Assembly (NCBI GenBank): GCA_947493285.1
Contig: CANLQH010000001.1
Span: forward strand, 558,001 to 622,000
Length of the DNA stretch: 64,000 bases
Reading direction: 5' to 3'
DNA from: an uncultured Tenacibaculum sp.
GTDB taxonomy: Bacteria > Bacteroidota > Bacteroidia > Flavobacteriales > Flavobacteriaceae
Shown: in pieces, positions 1-8,461 of the stretch
Position numbering within the stretch: position 1 is the first letter of the stretch
Layout of the letters: each line of letters starts with the position of its first letter
Notes under the pieces: generated by a model
Told to the model about the DNA's origin: nothing
The model's database searches: none
The model's input: only the letters and a program-made list of their open reading frames with translations
Translations under genes and position numbers: made by a program

Positions 1-2
1 GT

Positions 3-551
3 ACGGTAAATAATGGAGAAGATTTAATAAAACTTGTCTCTCTTAAGCAACCTAAGTTAGTAATTACAGATATTCGGATGCCTAAAATGGATGGCATTCA
101 AGCTACTCAATTAATTAAATCTCAATTTCCTCATATTAAAGTACTTGCATTAACTATGTTTGATCAACCTGATGCTATCAAGCAGATGTTAGATGCAGGA
201 GCTTCTGGTTATTTACTCAAAAACTCAGGCATTAAAATGCTTTCAAAAGCGATTGTTACTGTTGCTAATGGAGATACTTTTTTTGATCCAAATGTAGCTT
301 TCAATTTTATGAACGACTATATCAATGAAAATGTAACAGTTGGAAAATCTGAAAAAGTAGTTTTATCTAATAGAGAAAAAGAAATTTTACATCTCATTGC
401 CAACGGAAATACTTCTAAAGAAATCGCAAAAACCTTATTTATAGCCAAAACAACTGTAGATACCCATAGAAAAAACATAATTCGTAAACTGAATTTAAAA
501 AACGGTAACGAACTTGTAAAATATGCTATTGATAAAAAATATCAGTTTTAA
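3..551 (+). CDS. NarL/FixJ-type response regulator (5' partial)
   Basis: The reading frame is open to the window edge, so the start lies upstream. The visible 182 residues give the second half of a receiver domain: the phosphoacceptor Asp sits in VITDIRMPKMDG, followed by the conserved Thr in LALTMFD and the Lys in YLLKNS. A LuxR-type helix-turn-helix follows (LSNREKEILHLIANGNTSKE, then TVDTHRKNIIRKL). Proteins of this layout are phosphorylated by a partner histidine kinase and then bind promoters as dimers. No kinase is visible in the window; it probably lies upstream. The family is certain, the regulon unknown. The downstream gene is only 74 bp away, but nothing ties it to this regulator. 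Confidence 0.93.
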   Translation, partial: TVNNGEDLIKLVSLKQPKLVITDIRMPKMDGIQATQLIKSQFPHIKVLALTMFDQPDAIKQMLDAGASGYLLKNSGIKMLSKAIVTVANGDTFFDPNVAFNFMNDYINENVTVGKSEKVVLSNREKEILHLIANGNTSKEIAKTLFIAKTTVDTHRKNIIRKLNLKNGNELVKYAIDKKYQF

Positions 552-625
552 AGATTACCTAAACATAGGGATATTAATACACTAAGTTTAAAATTACTTT
601 AGACTCAACTAAAAACAACCTTATT

Positions 626-1435
626 ATGCGAGTATTTAAAATAATCTTTTTGCTTTGTGTAATGTCTGCACAAGCCCAAAAACAAATTACCAACACTAAA
701 ATTGAGTTTGGAAATTATATTTTTACTTCTGATTTTCAGACTAATTATACTACAGATTTTAATGGTGAAAAAATACAAGAAGAAAGAATCATTCATCACA
801 TAGGAAGTATTATTAATGCTATTAAAGTTGTAAATGATACTACTGTAATTATTCAATATTACAAAAGTAAATCTTACGCAAATAATGATAATAAAATAAA
901 AGGAAATACTTTTAATGAAAAGTATTTTAAAAGTGATAACATCTTAAAATATTTTAAAATAAAAATTGATGATTTTTTAAAGGTTACAACAAAATACTAC
1001 TCTTTATACAAAGGTGCTTCAGCGGGCTTTTATTCTGTACCATTTAAATTACGCTTTAACAATTTTGATTTTGAACAAGAGTTAAATATAGGTTTAAGTA
1101 TAGGAGCACAATACAGATTAAGTAGAAAATTAAAAGATAGATGGATTTTAGAGCCTAATATTGGTGTAGGGCTCGCCAAAATTGATTTAAATTCAAAGAA
1201 TAGCAATGTAGATGAATCTAGAACCGCCAGCGCCTTTTCTATCTCTTCAGGGTTATTATTACGTTTTTCAAAAAATATTAATGCTGGATTATTTGTTGGT
1301 TGGGATTTCTTAGCCAATGAAGATTCTGATACAAATTGGGAACATGATGGAAAAGCATGGTTAGGTATAGGAATTAATATCGGTTTTAATATTTCTAATA
1401 GCAAAGAGTCTAAGGAAACCAACTCAGCTAAATAA
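626..1435 (+). CDS. Secreted/outer-membrane protein of unknown function, beta-barrel-like C-terminus
   Basis: I do not recognise the family. The 269-residue protein begins with a Sec signal peptide (hydrophobic IIFLLCVMSAQA, likely cleaved at AQA-Q). The C-terminal half alternates polar and hydrophobic residues in short strands, with glycine-rich turns (LSIGAQYRLS, ILEPNIGVGLAKID, ISSGLLLRFS, AWLGIGINIGFN), the pattern of a small outer-membrane beta-barrel. The first ~110 residues are polar and do not look like barrel. It runs in the same direction as the response regulator, 74 bp downstream, and no terminator is visible between them. It could instead be a periplasmic beta-rich protein. Confidence 0.7.
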   Translation: MRVFKIIFLLCVMSAQAQKQITNTKIEFGNYIFTSDFQTNYTTDFNGEKIQEERIIHHIGSIINAIKVVNDTTVIIQYYKSKSYANNDNKIKGNTFNEKYFKSDNILKYFKIKIDDFLKVTTKYYSLYKGASAGFYSVPFKLRFNNFDFEQELNIGLSIGAQYRLSRKLKDRWILEPNIGVGLAKIDLNSKNSNVDESRTASAFSISSGLLLRFSKNINAGLFVGWDFLANEDSDTNWEHDGKAWLGIGINIGFNISNSKESKETNSAK

Positions 1436-1442
1436 TAATCTT

Positions 1443-1814
1443 TTAACCTTCTTCTTCCCTATTAACTAAATCAAAAGAAAAAGCTGGTAAACAAATTGCT
1501 AAATATTCACAAACTTCAGTAAATGGATTTGAATATTGCACACGAACATTTTTTTCTATTTTAATCGATTGTCCTGCTTCTAACACTACAATATCTCCAT
1601 CAATACTAAATTGCTTTTTACCTTTAATTATGTAGGTGTATTCTTCAAATTCTGGTGTCTGAAAAGGCTCAGTCCATCCTGATGGTGCTACCATATGTGC
1701 AATACTTACTTTAGAATTCTTATCGGTAGCATTACCAAAATGTTCTTCTATTAATTTCCCATCGGTAGTAGGTACTACAAACGGACTCTTTTGAATAGTA
1801 AATTTTTTATTCAT
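1443..1814 (-). CDS. Cupin-fold protein
   Basis: This is a 123-residue single-domain cupin. The signature regions are EYTYIIKGKKQFSIDGD and VVLEAGQSIKIEKNVRVQYS, two halves of the jelly roll. The usual metal-binding His residues of motif 1 are mostly replaced (FEEYTYIIKG), so metal binding and catalysis are uncertain. A longer frame begins at 1841, but those extra nine codons lie in a transcription terminator of the upstream gene, so the ATG at 1814 is preferred. It is convergent with the outer-membrane gene and lies just downstream of a lipoprotein gene on the same strand. The substrate cannot be inferred. Confidence 0.8.
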   Translation of the reverse strand: MNKKFTIQKSPFVVPTTDGKLIEEHFGNATDKNSKVSIAHMVAPSGWTEPFQTPEFEEYTYIIKGKKQFSIDGDIVVLEAGQSIKIEKNVRVQYSNPFTEVCEYLAICLPAFSFDLVNREEEG

Positions 1815-1820
1815 GCTATA

Positions 1821-1852
1821 AAAATAAAAAAACCGAAACAAATGTTCCGGTT
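1821..1852 (-). terminator. Rho-independent terminator of the lipoprotein gene
   Basis: On the minus strand AACCGGAAC and GTTTCGGTT pair (one G-U) around a 4-base loop, followed by a T-rich run (1821-1830). It separates the lipoprotein gene from the cupin gene. Confidence 0.8.
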
Positions 1853-1864
1853 TTTGATGTAATT

Positions 1865-2425
1865 TTAATTAAACCAAATGGTTAATGATTTTATTTTAGC
1901 TAAATCAGGAATTTGTTCTTTCGTTACTTTTTGAGTGCTAAACGCTTTCAATCCTAAATCTTCTTTATCAATCGCAATCGTAGCATTTAAATCATCAATA
2001 AATAAAGTTGCGGATGATAAAGTAGATTCTACCTTATTAATCGTGTTATTTGCGTTAATTTCTTGAAAAGTAGAATTAATATTTAATCCAGATTTTGTTT
2101 TATAACGCTCGTCAAAAATCTCAACACTCTTAATGGTTGACACAGAATCTAATTGTTCTTGCGGAATAATAGTTAATAAATGCTTCCCTCCTTTTTCGTA
2201 GATTTTATATTTATCATCCTCTTGAAAAAGATTATCGCCTTTGATTCCTTCACTTAATATTTTTACAACAGAATCATTTTTAAAAATTCCGTCAATCTCT
2301 TGCATCGTAGTTTTAGTCGTTAAGCTTCCTACTTTGCCTTTTGTTATATCGAATTTACTTTTACCACATTGAATAAATAAAACTGATATTATTGCAATTA
2401 CTAGGGGCTTCATTATATTTTTCAT
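1865..2425 (-). CDS. Small lipoprotein of unknown function
   Basis: A 186-residue protein with a lipoprotein signal (IAIISVLFIQCGKSK, lipid-attachment Cys near residue 20), so it is expected on the periplasmic side of a membrane. I see no known catalytic motif. The mature part has repeated hydrophobic/polar strands with Thr/Asp-rich turns and may be a beta-sandwich sensor or binding protein. The N-terminus could begin at the first Met or at the second (four codons later). It lies 42 bp downstream of the HerA-like ATPase gene on the same strand and ends at a clear terminator, so the two may be co-transcribed. Confidence 0.75.
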   Translation of the reverse strand: MKNIMKPLVIAIISVLFIQCGKSKFDITKGKVGSLTTKTTMQEIDGIFKNDSVVKILSEGIKGDNLFQEDDKYKIYEKGGKHLLTIIPQEQLDSVSTIKSVEIFDERYKTKSGLNINSTFQEINANNTINKVESTLSSATLFIDDLNATIAIDKEDLGLKAFSTQKVTKEQIPDLAKIKSLTIWFN

Positions 2426-2467
2426 TGATTTACTTTTTATTATAACGTCTTTAATTAACTATTTGTT

Positions 2468-3991
2468 TTATTTCAATACCTTTTTTAAAATTCCGAAAGC
2501 AGCTCTTATAAAAGTTGCACTCGTTAATACTTTAATAATTGGGTTTTGCCTTGTACTTCTGCTTCTTGTTGACGAAGATTTTCTTCTCGTTTTTTCTTCT
2601 TCTTTCTTACGAGCATCTTCGGTTTTCTCTTTATTAATCTTATCAATCTTACCATTTAGTATCTCGTAAGCACTTTCTCTATCAACAGTTTCGTTGTACT
2701 TAGGAATCAATCTAGAATTATCTAAAACTTGCTTAATTTCTTTTTCTGTTAATACATCCATTCTACTCATCGGTGCGCGTAACATTGTTCTTGCTAACGG
2801 AGTTGGAATTCCTTTTTCGTTTAATACCGAAACTAAAGCTTCACCAATTCCTAACTGCGTTAATACTTCTTTGGTATCGTAATATTCTGAATCTGGATAA
2901 TTCTCAGCCGCTAACTTAATCGCCTTTCTATCTTTCGCCGTAAACGCACGTAACGCATGCTGTATTTTCATACCTAATTGCGCTAACACATCTTCTGGAA
3001 CATCTTTTGGATTCTGCGTTACAAAATACAATCCGATTCCTTTAGAACGAATTAATTTTACAATACTTTCTATCTGACTTAACAATGCTTTTGATGCTTC
3101 ATCAAATACTAAATGTGCTTCGTCTATAAATATTACTAATTCTGGGCGACCACTATCTCCTTGTTCAGGGAAAGTTTCATATACCTCAGCTAATAACTGT
3201 AACATAAAAGTTGAAAACAATTTTGGTTTATCTTGAATATCAGTTAAACGCAAAACAGATATCAATCCTCTACCATTTTCATCAATTCTAGTTAAATCAT
3301 CTACTTCAAATGATTTTTCACCAAAAAACAAATCACCTCCTTGTTGTTCTATTTCTATAATTTTTCTAAGAATAGCTCCTGTACTTGCTGTAGAAATTCG
3401 CCCGTACTCTTCTTGAATCTCTTCTTTACCTTCATTGGTAACAAATTGAAGAATCTTTTTAAAATCTTTTAAATCTAATAATGGTAATTTATTATCATCG
3501 CAGTATTTAAAAATAATCGCTACAATACCCGATTGCGTATCGGTTAAATCTAAAATACGTGATAATAATACTGGTCCAAATTCAGAAACTGTTGCTCGTA
3601 AACGAACTCCATCTTGCTCAGAAATTGATAAAATTTCGATTGGAAACTTTGTAGCATTAAACGGAATACCAATTTTTTCGTGACGTTCATCAATTTTTGG
3701 ATGCCCAGGACTTGGTTGTGCTAATCCACTTAAATCACCTTTTACATCCATTAATAAAACCGGAATTCCTTTTTCAGACATGTTCTCTGCCAACACCTGC
3801 AAGGTTTTAGTTTTACCCGTACCAGTTGCCCCAGCTATCAGTCCATGACGATTTAAAGTTTTTAAAGGAATATTTACCAATGCATTCGTTACGGTTTCTT
3901 CACCTAACATACCTGCTCCTAGTGTTATAAAATCACCTTTAGCTTTATATCCTTCGTTTATATAATTGAAAAACTCTTCGGTTTTACTCAT
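2468..3991 (-). CDS. HerA-like ATPase (DUF853 family)
   Basis: A 507-residue P-loop ATPase. Walker A is GATGTGKT at residues 54-61, the Walker B strand is LVIFIDEAHLVFD, and a downstream arginine-rich segment (KLIRSKGIGLYFVTQNP) fits the HerA/FtsK-type RecA fold of DUF853 proteins. The last ~50 residues are a low-complexity, strongly basic tail followed by a hydrophobic helix. Family members form hexameric rings and are thought to be DNA or protein translocases, but the role in Bacteroidota is not established. The frame is open to 4033; the ATG at 3991 is preferred because it gives the canonical MSKTEEFF N-terminus and clears the divergent queE promoter. It is not accompanied by NurA, so a DNA-end-resection role is not supported here. 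Confidence 0.87.
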   Translation of the reverse strand: MSKTEEFFNYINEGYKAKGDFITLGAGMLGEETVTNALVNIPLKTLNRHGLIAGATGTGKTKTLQVLAENMSEKGIPVLLMDVKGDLSGLAQPSPGHPKIDERHEKIGIPFNATKFPIEILSISEQDGVRLRATVSEFGPVLLSRILDLTDTQSGIVAIIFKYCDDNKLPLLDLKDFKKILQFVTNEGKEEIQEEYGRISTASTGAILRKIIEIEQQGGDLFFGEKSFEVDDLTRIDENGRGLISVLRLTDIQDKPKLFSTFMLQLLAEVYETFPEQGDSGRPELVIFIDEAHLVFDEASKALLSQIESIVKLIRSKGIGLYFVTQNPKDVPEDVLAQLGMKIQHALRAFTAKDRKAIKLAAENYPDSEYYDTKEVLTQLGIGEALVSVLNEKGIPTPLARTMLRAPMSRMDVLTEKEIKQVLDNSRLIPKYNETVDRESAYEILNGKIDKINKEKTEDARKKEEEKTRRKSSSTRSRSTRQNPIIKVLTSATFIRAAFGILKKVLK

Positions 3992-4061
3992 TTTCGCGAT
4001 TCTTTTTATTGATAAAACACGTAAAAGTAACAAAAATCATTCATTAAATTTTAATGTTGAC

Positions 4062-4069
4062 TATCTTTG
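4062..4069 (+). promoter_or_regulatory. Promoter -7 element of queE
   Basis: TATCTTTG matches the Bacteroidota -7 consensus TAnnTTTG. It ends only 7 bases before the queE ATG, so transcription should start within about 5 bases of the start codon and the mRNA would be nearly leaderless. No good TTG -33 element is seen. Confidence 0.6.
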
Positions 4070-4076
4070 CATCCTT

Positions 4077-4709
4077 ATGTTGAAAAAAGAAGTACAAGAG
4101 TTAATTGATAAAGGTGAAATGCTTCCGTTAATGGAAGAGTTTTACACTATACAAGGTGAAGGAAGTCATACAGGAACCGCTGCTTATTTTATTCGTATTG
4201 GTGGTTGCGATGTTGGTTGCCATTGGTGTGATGTGAAAGAAAGTTGGGATGCAAATTTACATCCACCTACAAAAACGGATCTTATTGTTGAGAATGCTAA
4301 AAAGTATGCTAAAACAGTTGTAGTAACTGGTGGTGAGCCCTTGATGTGGAGTTTAGATTATATTACGAAAGAACTTCGTGATAAAGGAATGAAAACGCAT
4401 ATTGAAACTTCTGGTGCATATGAATTTTCTGGTGTTTGGGATTGGTTTTGCTTATCTCCTAAGAAAACAAAATTACCAACTAAAGAATGTTATAAAGAAG
4501 CAGATGAATTGAAAATGATTATTCATAATAAAAATGATTTTCAATTCGCGGAAGAACAAGCCGAAAAAGTAGGAAAGAAATGTCAACTCTTTTTACAACC
4601 GGAATGGAGTAAAAAAGAAAAAATGACACCATTAATTATAGATTATGTGATGAAAAATCCTAAATGGAGAATTTCTTTACAAACTCATAAGTATTTAAAT
4701 ATACCATAA
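4077..4709 (+). CDS. queE: 7-carboxy-7-deazaguanine synthase (QueE)
   Basis: A 210-residue radical SAM enzyme that converts 6-carboxytetrahydropterin to 7-carboxy-7-deazaguanine in the queuosine pathway. The cluster ligands are Cys44, Cys48 and Cys51 in GGCDVGCHWCD, the CxxxCxxC spacing. The QGEG motif near residues 26-29 and VVVTGGEPL (SAM-binding) are as expected of the family, as are the closing residues LQTHKYLNIP. An upstream in-frame Met at 3966 is rejected because it lies before the promoter. It is divergent from the HerA-like gene and ends at a strong terminator. Together with tgt about 4 kb away, this shows the organism makes queuosine-modified tRNA. Confidence 0.95.
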   Translation: MLKKEVQELIDKGEMLPLMEEFYTIQGEGSHTGTAAYFIRIGGCDVGCHWCDVKESWDANLHPPTKTDLIVENAKKYAKTVVVTGGEPLMWSLDYITKELRDKGMKTHIETSGAYEFSGVWDWFCLSPKKTKLPTKECYKEADELKMIIHNKNDFQFAEEQAEKVGKKCQLFLQPEWSKKEKMTPLIIDYVMKNPKWRISLQTHKYLNIP

Positions 4710-4714
4710 ATAAA

Positions 4715-4743
4715 AAAAGCAACCAAGTTTGGTTGCTTTTTTG
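4715..4743. terminator. Bidirectional terminator between queE and the minus-strand gene
   Basis: AAAAGCAACCAA and TTGGTTGCTTTT form a perfect stem with A and T runs on both sides, serving convergent transcripts. Confidence 0.88.
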
Positions 4744-4749
4744 TTTGAC

Positions 4750-5352
4750 TTATTCACCACAAAACACATTGTAATAGTTTACTAACTGTATTCTATTGTA
4801 CTTTTTATATTCATCTTCTTCTATCATATCTCTTATTACATCACAATCTTTAAAATATGCTTGAATACTTTTTTTCATAGTTCTATTAAATAAAGTTGCT
4901 TTTTTTTCATGCTTTCTCTTTAAAAACAAATCTATATCTTCAAATTGAGAATAATCACTTACTGATTTTACCTTCCCAAAGGTATTCAAAGTATTTTTAT
5001 TACTATTAAATTTCATATTCCATACAACTTTTCTTCTTTCATATAAAGTTATTTTACCCTTCTTAACAATTCTCAAAAGTTCAGGTTTCTTTTTATTTTT
5101 CGTATGTATATATTCATACTCTTGAGTAATTTCAAAATCATAAAATATAATTCCTTTCACTATTAAATTGTCCCATATATCTAGTTCATCTTCTAAAGAA
5201 ATTCTAAATTTTATCTTATCATCTTTAATTACCATTCCATAGCCTTCTAAAACAGTTCCATCTTTAAATAGTAAATCTGCTTTTTTAAATTGGCTAATCG
5301 TTTCGTTTATAAAAACTATATATAAAATAAATAATAATAATATCTTTTTCAT
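4750..5352 (-). CDS. Exported protein of unknown function
   Basis: The family is not recognised. The 200-residue protein starts with a signal peptide (ILLLFILYIVFINETISQ). The first half has short beta strands around the phrase LFKDGTVLEGYGMVIKDDKIKFR, reminiscent of a small SH3/Sm-like or barrel domain that reads a surface, and the second half is lysine-rich and helical, ending with paired Cys residues (KDCDVIRDM and NVFCGE). It lies downstream of accA on the same strand, but a terminator sits immediately before its start, so it is probably expressed separately or by read-through. The function is unknown. Confidence 0.65.
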   Translation of the reverse strand: MKKILLLFILYIVFINETISQFKKADLLFKDGTVLEGYGMVIKDDKIKFRISLEDELDIWDNLIVKGIIFYDFEITQEYEYIHTKNKKKPELLRIVKKGKITLYERRKVVWNMKFNSNKNTLNTFGKVKSVSDYSQFEDIDLFLKRKHEKKATLFNRTMKKSIQAYFKDCDVIRDMIEEDEYKKYNRIQLVNYYNVFCGE

Positions 5353-5364
5353 TATTTTATTATT

Positions 5365-5394
5365 AAAAAACTCGTTACAAAAAATTGTAACGAG
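5365..5394 (-). terminator. Terminator of accA
   Basis: CTCGTTACAA pairs with TTGTAACGAG, followed on the minus strand by six T residues (5365-5370). Confidence 0.88.
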
Positions 5395-5425
5395 CTTATA
5401 ATTTATTCTTTAATAAGTGACAATA

Positions 5426-6379
5426 CTACTCTTTATAAACTCCCATATTGGCGTATTTATCCATACGTTGAGCAACTAAATCAGTATCATTTAAATCTTT
5501 TAATTCATCAAAAGCTTTTAAAATTTGATTTTGTACAGCATCGAATGCTCCTTGTCTATCAGAATGCGCGCCTCCAATTGGTTCCTGAATGATTCCGTCA
5601 ATTAATTTTAACTTCTTCATATCTTCACCTGTTAACTTTAAAGCTTCAGCTGCTTGCTCTTTATACTCCCAACTACGCCATAAAATTGATGAACAAGATT
5701 CTGGAGAAATAACCGTATACCAAGTATTTTCCATCATATATACCTTATCTCCTACACCAATTCCTAAAGCTCCACCTGAAGCTCCTTCACCAATTACTAT
5801 AGTAATAATAGGTGTTTTTAAACGTGTCATTTCAAAAATATTACGAGCAATTGCTTCTCCTTGCCCACGCTCTTCAGCTTCTAATCCTGGGTAAGCTCCT
5901 GGAGTATCTAATAAAGTAACCACAGGAATTCCGAATTTCTCTGCCATACGCATTAAACGTAACGCTTTTCGGTAACCTTCAGGATTTGCCATACCAAAAT
6001 TACGATACTGACGTGTTTTAGTATTGTATCCTTTTTGCTGACCAATAAACATAAAAGATTGATCACCTATTTTACCTAAACCACCAATCATCGCTTTGTC
6101 ATCTTTTACACTACGATCTCCGTGTAATTCCATAAAAGTATTCCCACAGATTGCGTTGATATAATCTAACGTATACGGACGATTTGGGTGACGTGATAAT
6201 TGTACACGCTGCCAAGGCGTTAAGTTTTTATATATATCCTTCTTCGCTTTTTCAAGCTTCTTTTCAATTTTATTACAAGTTGCAGTTACGTCAACTTCGC
6301 TTTCTTTTCCTATATCAAAACATTTTGCCAACTGATCTTCTAATTCTTTTATTGGCATTTCAAAATCTAAATATTCCAT
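5426..6379 (-). CDS. accA: Acetyl-CoA carboxylase carboxyltransferase subunit alpha
   Basis: A 317-residue carboxyltransferase alpha subunit, the usual family length. With AccD it transfers CO2 from biotin-BCCP to acetyl-CoA to make malonyl-CoA, the first step of fatty acid synthesis. Diagnostic segments are the N-terminal [27 protein letters not shown], the [16 protein letters not shown] loop and the oxyanion-forming [13 protein letters not shown]. accD is not in the window. The gene is monocistronic, with TATGTTTG at 6434-6427 as a likely -7 element and a strong terminator after the stop. Confidence 0.97.
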   Translation of the reverse strand: MEYLDFEMPIKELEDQLAKCFDIGKESEVDVTATCNKIEKKLEKAKKDIYKNLTPWQRVQLSRHPNRPYTLDYINAICGNTFMELHGDRSVKDDKAMIGGLGKIGDQSFMFIGQQKGYNTKTRQYRNFGMANPEGYRKALRLMRMAEKFGIPVVTLLDTPGAYPGLEAEERGQGEAIARNIFEMTRLKTPIITIVIGEGASGGALGIGVGDKVYMMENTWYTVISPESCSSILWRSWEYKEQAAEALKLTGEDMKKLKLIDGIIQEPIGGAHSDRQGAFDAVQNQILKAFDELKDLNDTDLVAQRMDKYANMGVYKE

Positions 6380-6426
6380 TGTGTATAGTTTGATTTTCTA
6401 ATTTTATCGTTAGTCGTTTGTAATAG

Positions 6427-6434
6427 CAAACATA
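6427..6434 (-). promoter_or_regulatory. Probable -7 element of accA
   Basis: On the minus strand TATGTTTG fits TAnnTTTG, about 48 bases before the accA ATG. The nearest TTG is slightly too far upstream (25-base spacer), so support is moderate. Confidence 0.45.
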
Positions 6435-6477
6435 CTAAAAAATTGCACAGTTTACCTTGCAACTAATTCTTAAAATA

Positions 6478-7377
6478 CTATTTTTTATTGATTTTCTTTT
6501 TTAATGTAGATACATTTTTAAGTATCCCGTTTAATAACACTACAAGCAAGACTATAAATGCTCCGTAATAAAACTCAGGATTCATTTGTTCTTTTTCTCC
6601 AAAAATTATCAATGCTAATATAATCGCATAAATAGGTTCTAAATTTATAGTTAGCATCACAGTATATGGTGTTAAGTATTTCATAACTTGCACAGATGCT
6701 ATAAAAGCATAAGCTGTACAAAAGCTACTTAAAATTAATAAATACATCCAATCTGATGATGATAATTGAAAAAACTCAATTGTAAACTGTTGTGTAAATA
6801 ACATATAAATTGTTACTCCTAAAACACCAAATAACAATTGGTAAAAAGAAATTGTATTTGCATCGTGTGTTTTTATAAAAAGTCCGTTTAAAACTGCAAA
6901 TAATGCAGATAGAAATGCTGAAATTAATGCATAAATGATTCCTAAAGAATATTGGCTCTCGAAATTAAAGATAATATACAATCCTACTATTACCAATAAA
7001 CCTAATATAATTTCTATTGATTTTATTTTTCTTTTAAAAAATAAAGGCTCTATAAGAGATGCGAAGAATGCACCTGTACTCATCGTAACTAAAGCAACAG
7101 ATACATTTGATACTTTTATCGCTTTAAAAAACGTAACCCAATGTATCGCTATGATTACTCCTGAAACAGCAAATTTTAAAAGTGCTTTTTCATCTACTTT
7201 AAATGATTTTTTACGAATCAAAAAATACAACGCGATAAACCCAACTGCTAACAGCATGCGGTACCAAACAAGAGGAACAGCATCAATAGATATTAAAGCT
7301 CCTAGTATTGCTGTGAATCCCCAAATGAAAACAATAAAATGTAAATGGAGATAATTTTTTAGCTTATTTCCTTGCAT
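6478..7377 (-). CDS. EamA/DMT-family membrane transporter
   Basis: A ~299-residue integral membrane protein with about ten hydrophobic segments in two EamA halves (first half from FIVFIWGFTAILGALIS, second from SLGIIYALISAFLSALFAVL). Drug/metabolite transporters of this type export amino acids or other small metabolites; the substrate cannot be read from sequence. The loop LEPIYAIILALIIFGE is the conserved end of the second EamA domain. Candidate starts are ATGs at 7398, 7383 and 7377; 7377 is chosen as giving the least overlap (14 bases) with lptG. It is the third gene of a tgt-lptG-EamA run. Confidence 0.88.
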   Translation of the reverse strand: MQGNKLKNYLHLHFIVFIWGFTAILGALISIDAVPLVWYRMLLAVGFIALYFLIRKKSFKVDEKALLKFAVSGVIIAIHWVTFFKAIKVSNVSVALVTMSTGAFFASLIEPLFFKRKIKSIEIILGLLVIVGLYIIFNFESQYSLGIIYALISAFLSALFAVLNGLFIKTHDANTISFYQLLFGVLGVTIYMLFTQQFTIEFFQLSSSDWMYLLILSSFCTAYAFIASVQVMKYLTPYTVMLTINLEPIYAIILALIIFGEKEQMNPEFYYGAFIVLLVVLLNGILKNVSTLKKKINKK

Positions 7378-8449
7378 TGACATACAAATAGATAGCATAA
7401 ATACCAAAAACTATATTTGGCACCCATACATTTAATAACGGATTCGCTCCTGCAACACCTCCTAAAACTTCTGCTACTTTTAAAAAGAAAACATAAACAA
7501 ACATAACAGAAATACCCAATGCTAAGTTTAAACCGACTCCTCCTCTTCTTTTCTTATGTGCTAAAACCACTGCTATTAGAGTTAATATATAACAAGCTAT
7601 TGGTAAACTAGTGCGCTTATATAATTCTACTAAATATACATTTAAATTTTTAACACCTCTTTTTCTAGAGACTTCAATAAAATCTATTAATTCAGGAGAT
7701 CTCATTTCTTGAGCCTGAATATTTTTATAATTAAAATCTTTAGGAGTGAATGCAAAAGTAGTGTCTAAACTATTCCCTGAAAAAATACTATCTCTATCTT
7801 TAAAAATTTTTCGTTCTTTCCAGTTATATAATTTAAATGTACTGTCTTTTTCATTCCATTTTATATTATCTGCAGTAAACTTATGCTTTAATTGAATTCC
7901 ATCATAAACTTCTGTAGAGAAGTTGTATCCTGAATTTCTTTTTAAATCAAAATTTTGAAGATACACATAAGTGCTATCATTTAGCTGCAAACTAAATTCT
8001 CGAATGGAACGATCGGTATACTTCTTTTTAGAAAGATATTTTTTCTCAAAAGCTTTTCTAGTTTTACTGCTTGAAGGTACAAAGAAATGATTCATACTTA
8101 AGGCTATCCCACAAACAATAGTTGCACCTATAAAGTAAGGGTATAAAAAACGAGTAAAAGATATTTGAGAACTATTAATCGCTATAATCTCGGTATTATT
8201 CGCTAATCGAGAAGTAAATAAAATTACAGCAATAAATAATGCCAATGGCATAAAAGTATTTGCGTAATAGATTATAAAGTTTTTATAATAATCTATAGCC
8301 ACTTCTGCAAAGGTTAAGTTTTCGTGGCGTAAAAACTTATCTATTTTCTCGGCAATATCAATTGCTACCGCAATAGGAATCAATATTAATAAGGTAAACA
8401 AAAATGTTACCAAATAACGCTTTAATATGTACCAATCTAGTTTTTTCAA
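7364..8449 (-). CDS. lptG: LptF/LptG-family lipopolysaccharide export permease
   Basis: A 361-residue permease with the LptFG layout: two N-terminal membrane helices (LFTLLILIPIAVAIDIAEK and a second near FIIYYANTFMPLALFIAVIL), a ~170-residue periplasmic beta-jellyroll region (TEVYDGIQLKHKFTADNIKW), and a C-terminal membrane pair. It forms part of the ABC transporter that extracts lipopolysaccharide from the inner membrane and feeds the Lpt bridge. The start is a TTG: no ATG or GTG exists between the tgt stop 12 bases upstream and residue 67, and the conserved LDWYILKRYL helix requires this start. LptG is more likely than LptF because it is a single gene next to tgt, but the assignment between the two is tentative. 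Confidence 0.88.
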   Translation of the reverse strand: MKKLDWYILKRYLVTFLFTLLILIPIAVAIDIAEKIDKFLRHENLTFAEVAIDYYKNFIIYYANTFMPLALFIAVILFTSRLANNTEIIAINSSQISFTRFLYPYFIGATIVCGIALSMNHFFVPSSSKTRKAFEKKYLSKKKYTDRSIREFSLQLNDSTYVYLQNFDLKRNSGYNFSTEVYDGIQLKHKFTADNIKWNEKDSTFKLYNWKERKIFKDRDSIFSGNSLDTTFAFTPKDFNYKNIQAQEMRSPELIDFIEVSRKRGVKNLNVYLVELYKRTSLPIACYILTLIAVVLAHKKRRGGVGLNLALGISVMFVYVFFLKVAEVLGGVAGANPLLNVWVPNIVFGIYAIYLYVNARK

Positions 8450-8461
8450 AAAAGCTAATTT

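Noticed and set aside
605..1422. Two minus-strand frames (605-856 and 1030-1422) over the 626-1435 gene.
   Set aside because: They are antisense to a gene with a good signal peptide and have biased composition without motifs.
6478..7407. Start of the EamA transporter at 7407.
   Set aside because: That start is a TTG with a 44-base overlap into lptG; ATG at 7377 gives a better N-terminus before the first membrane helix.
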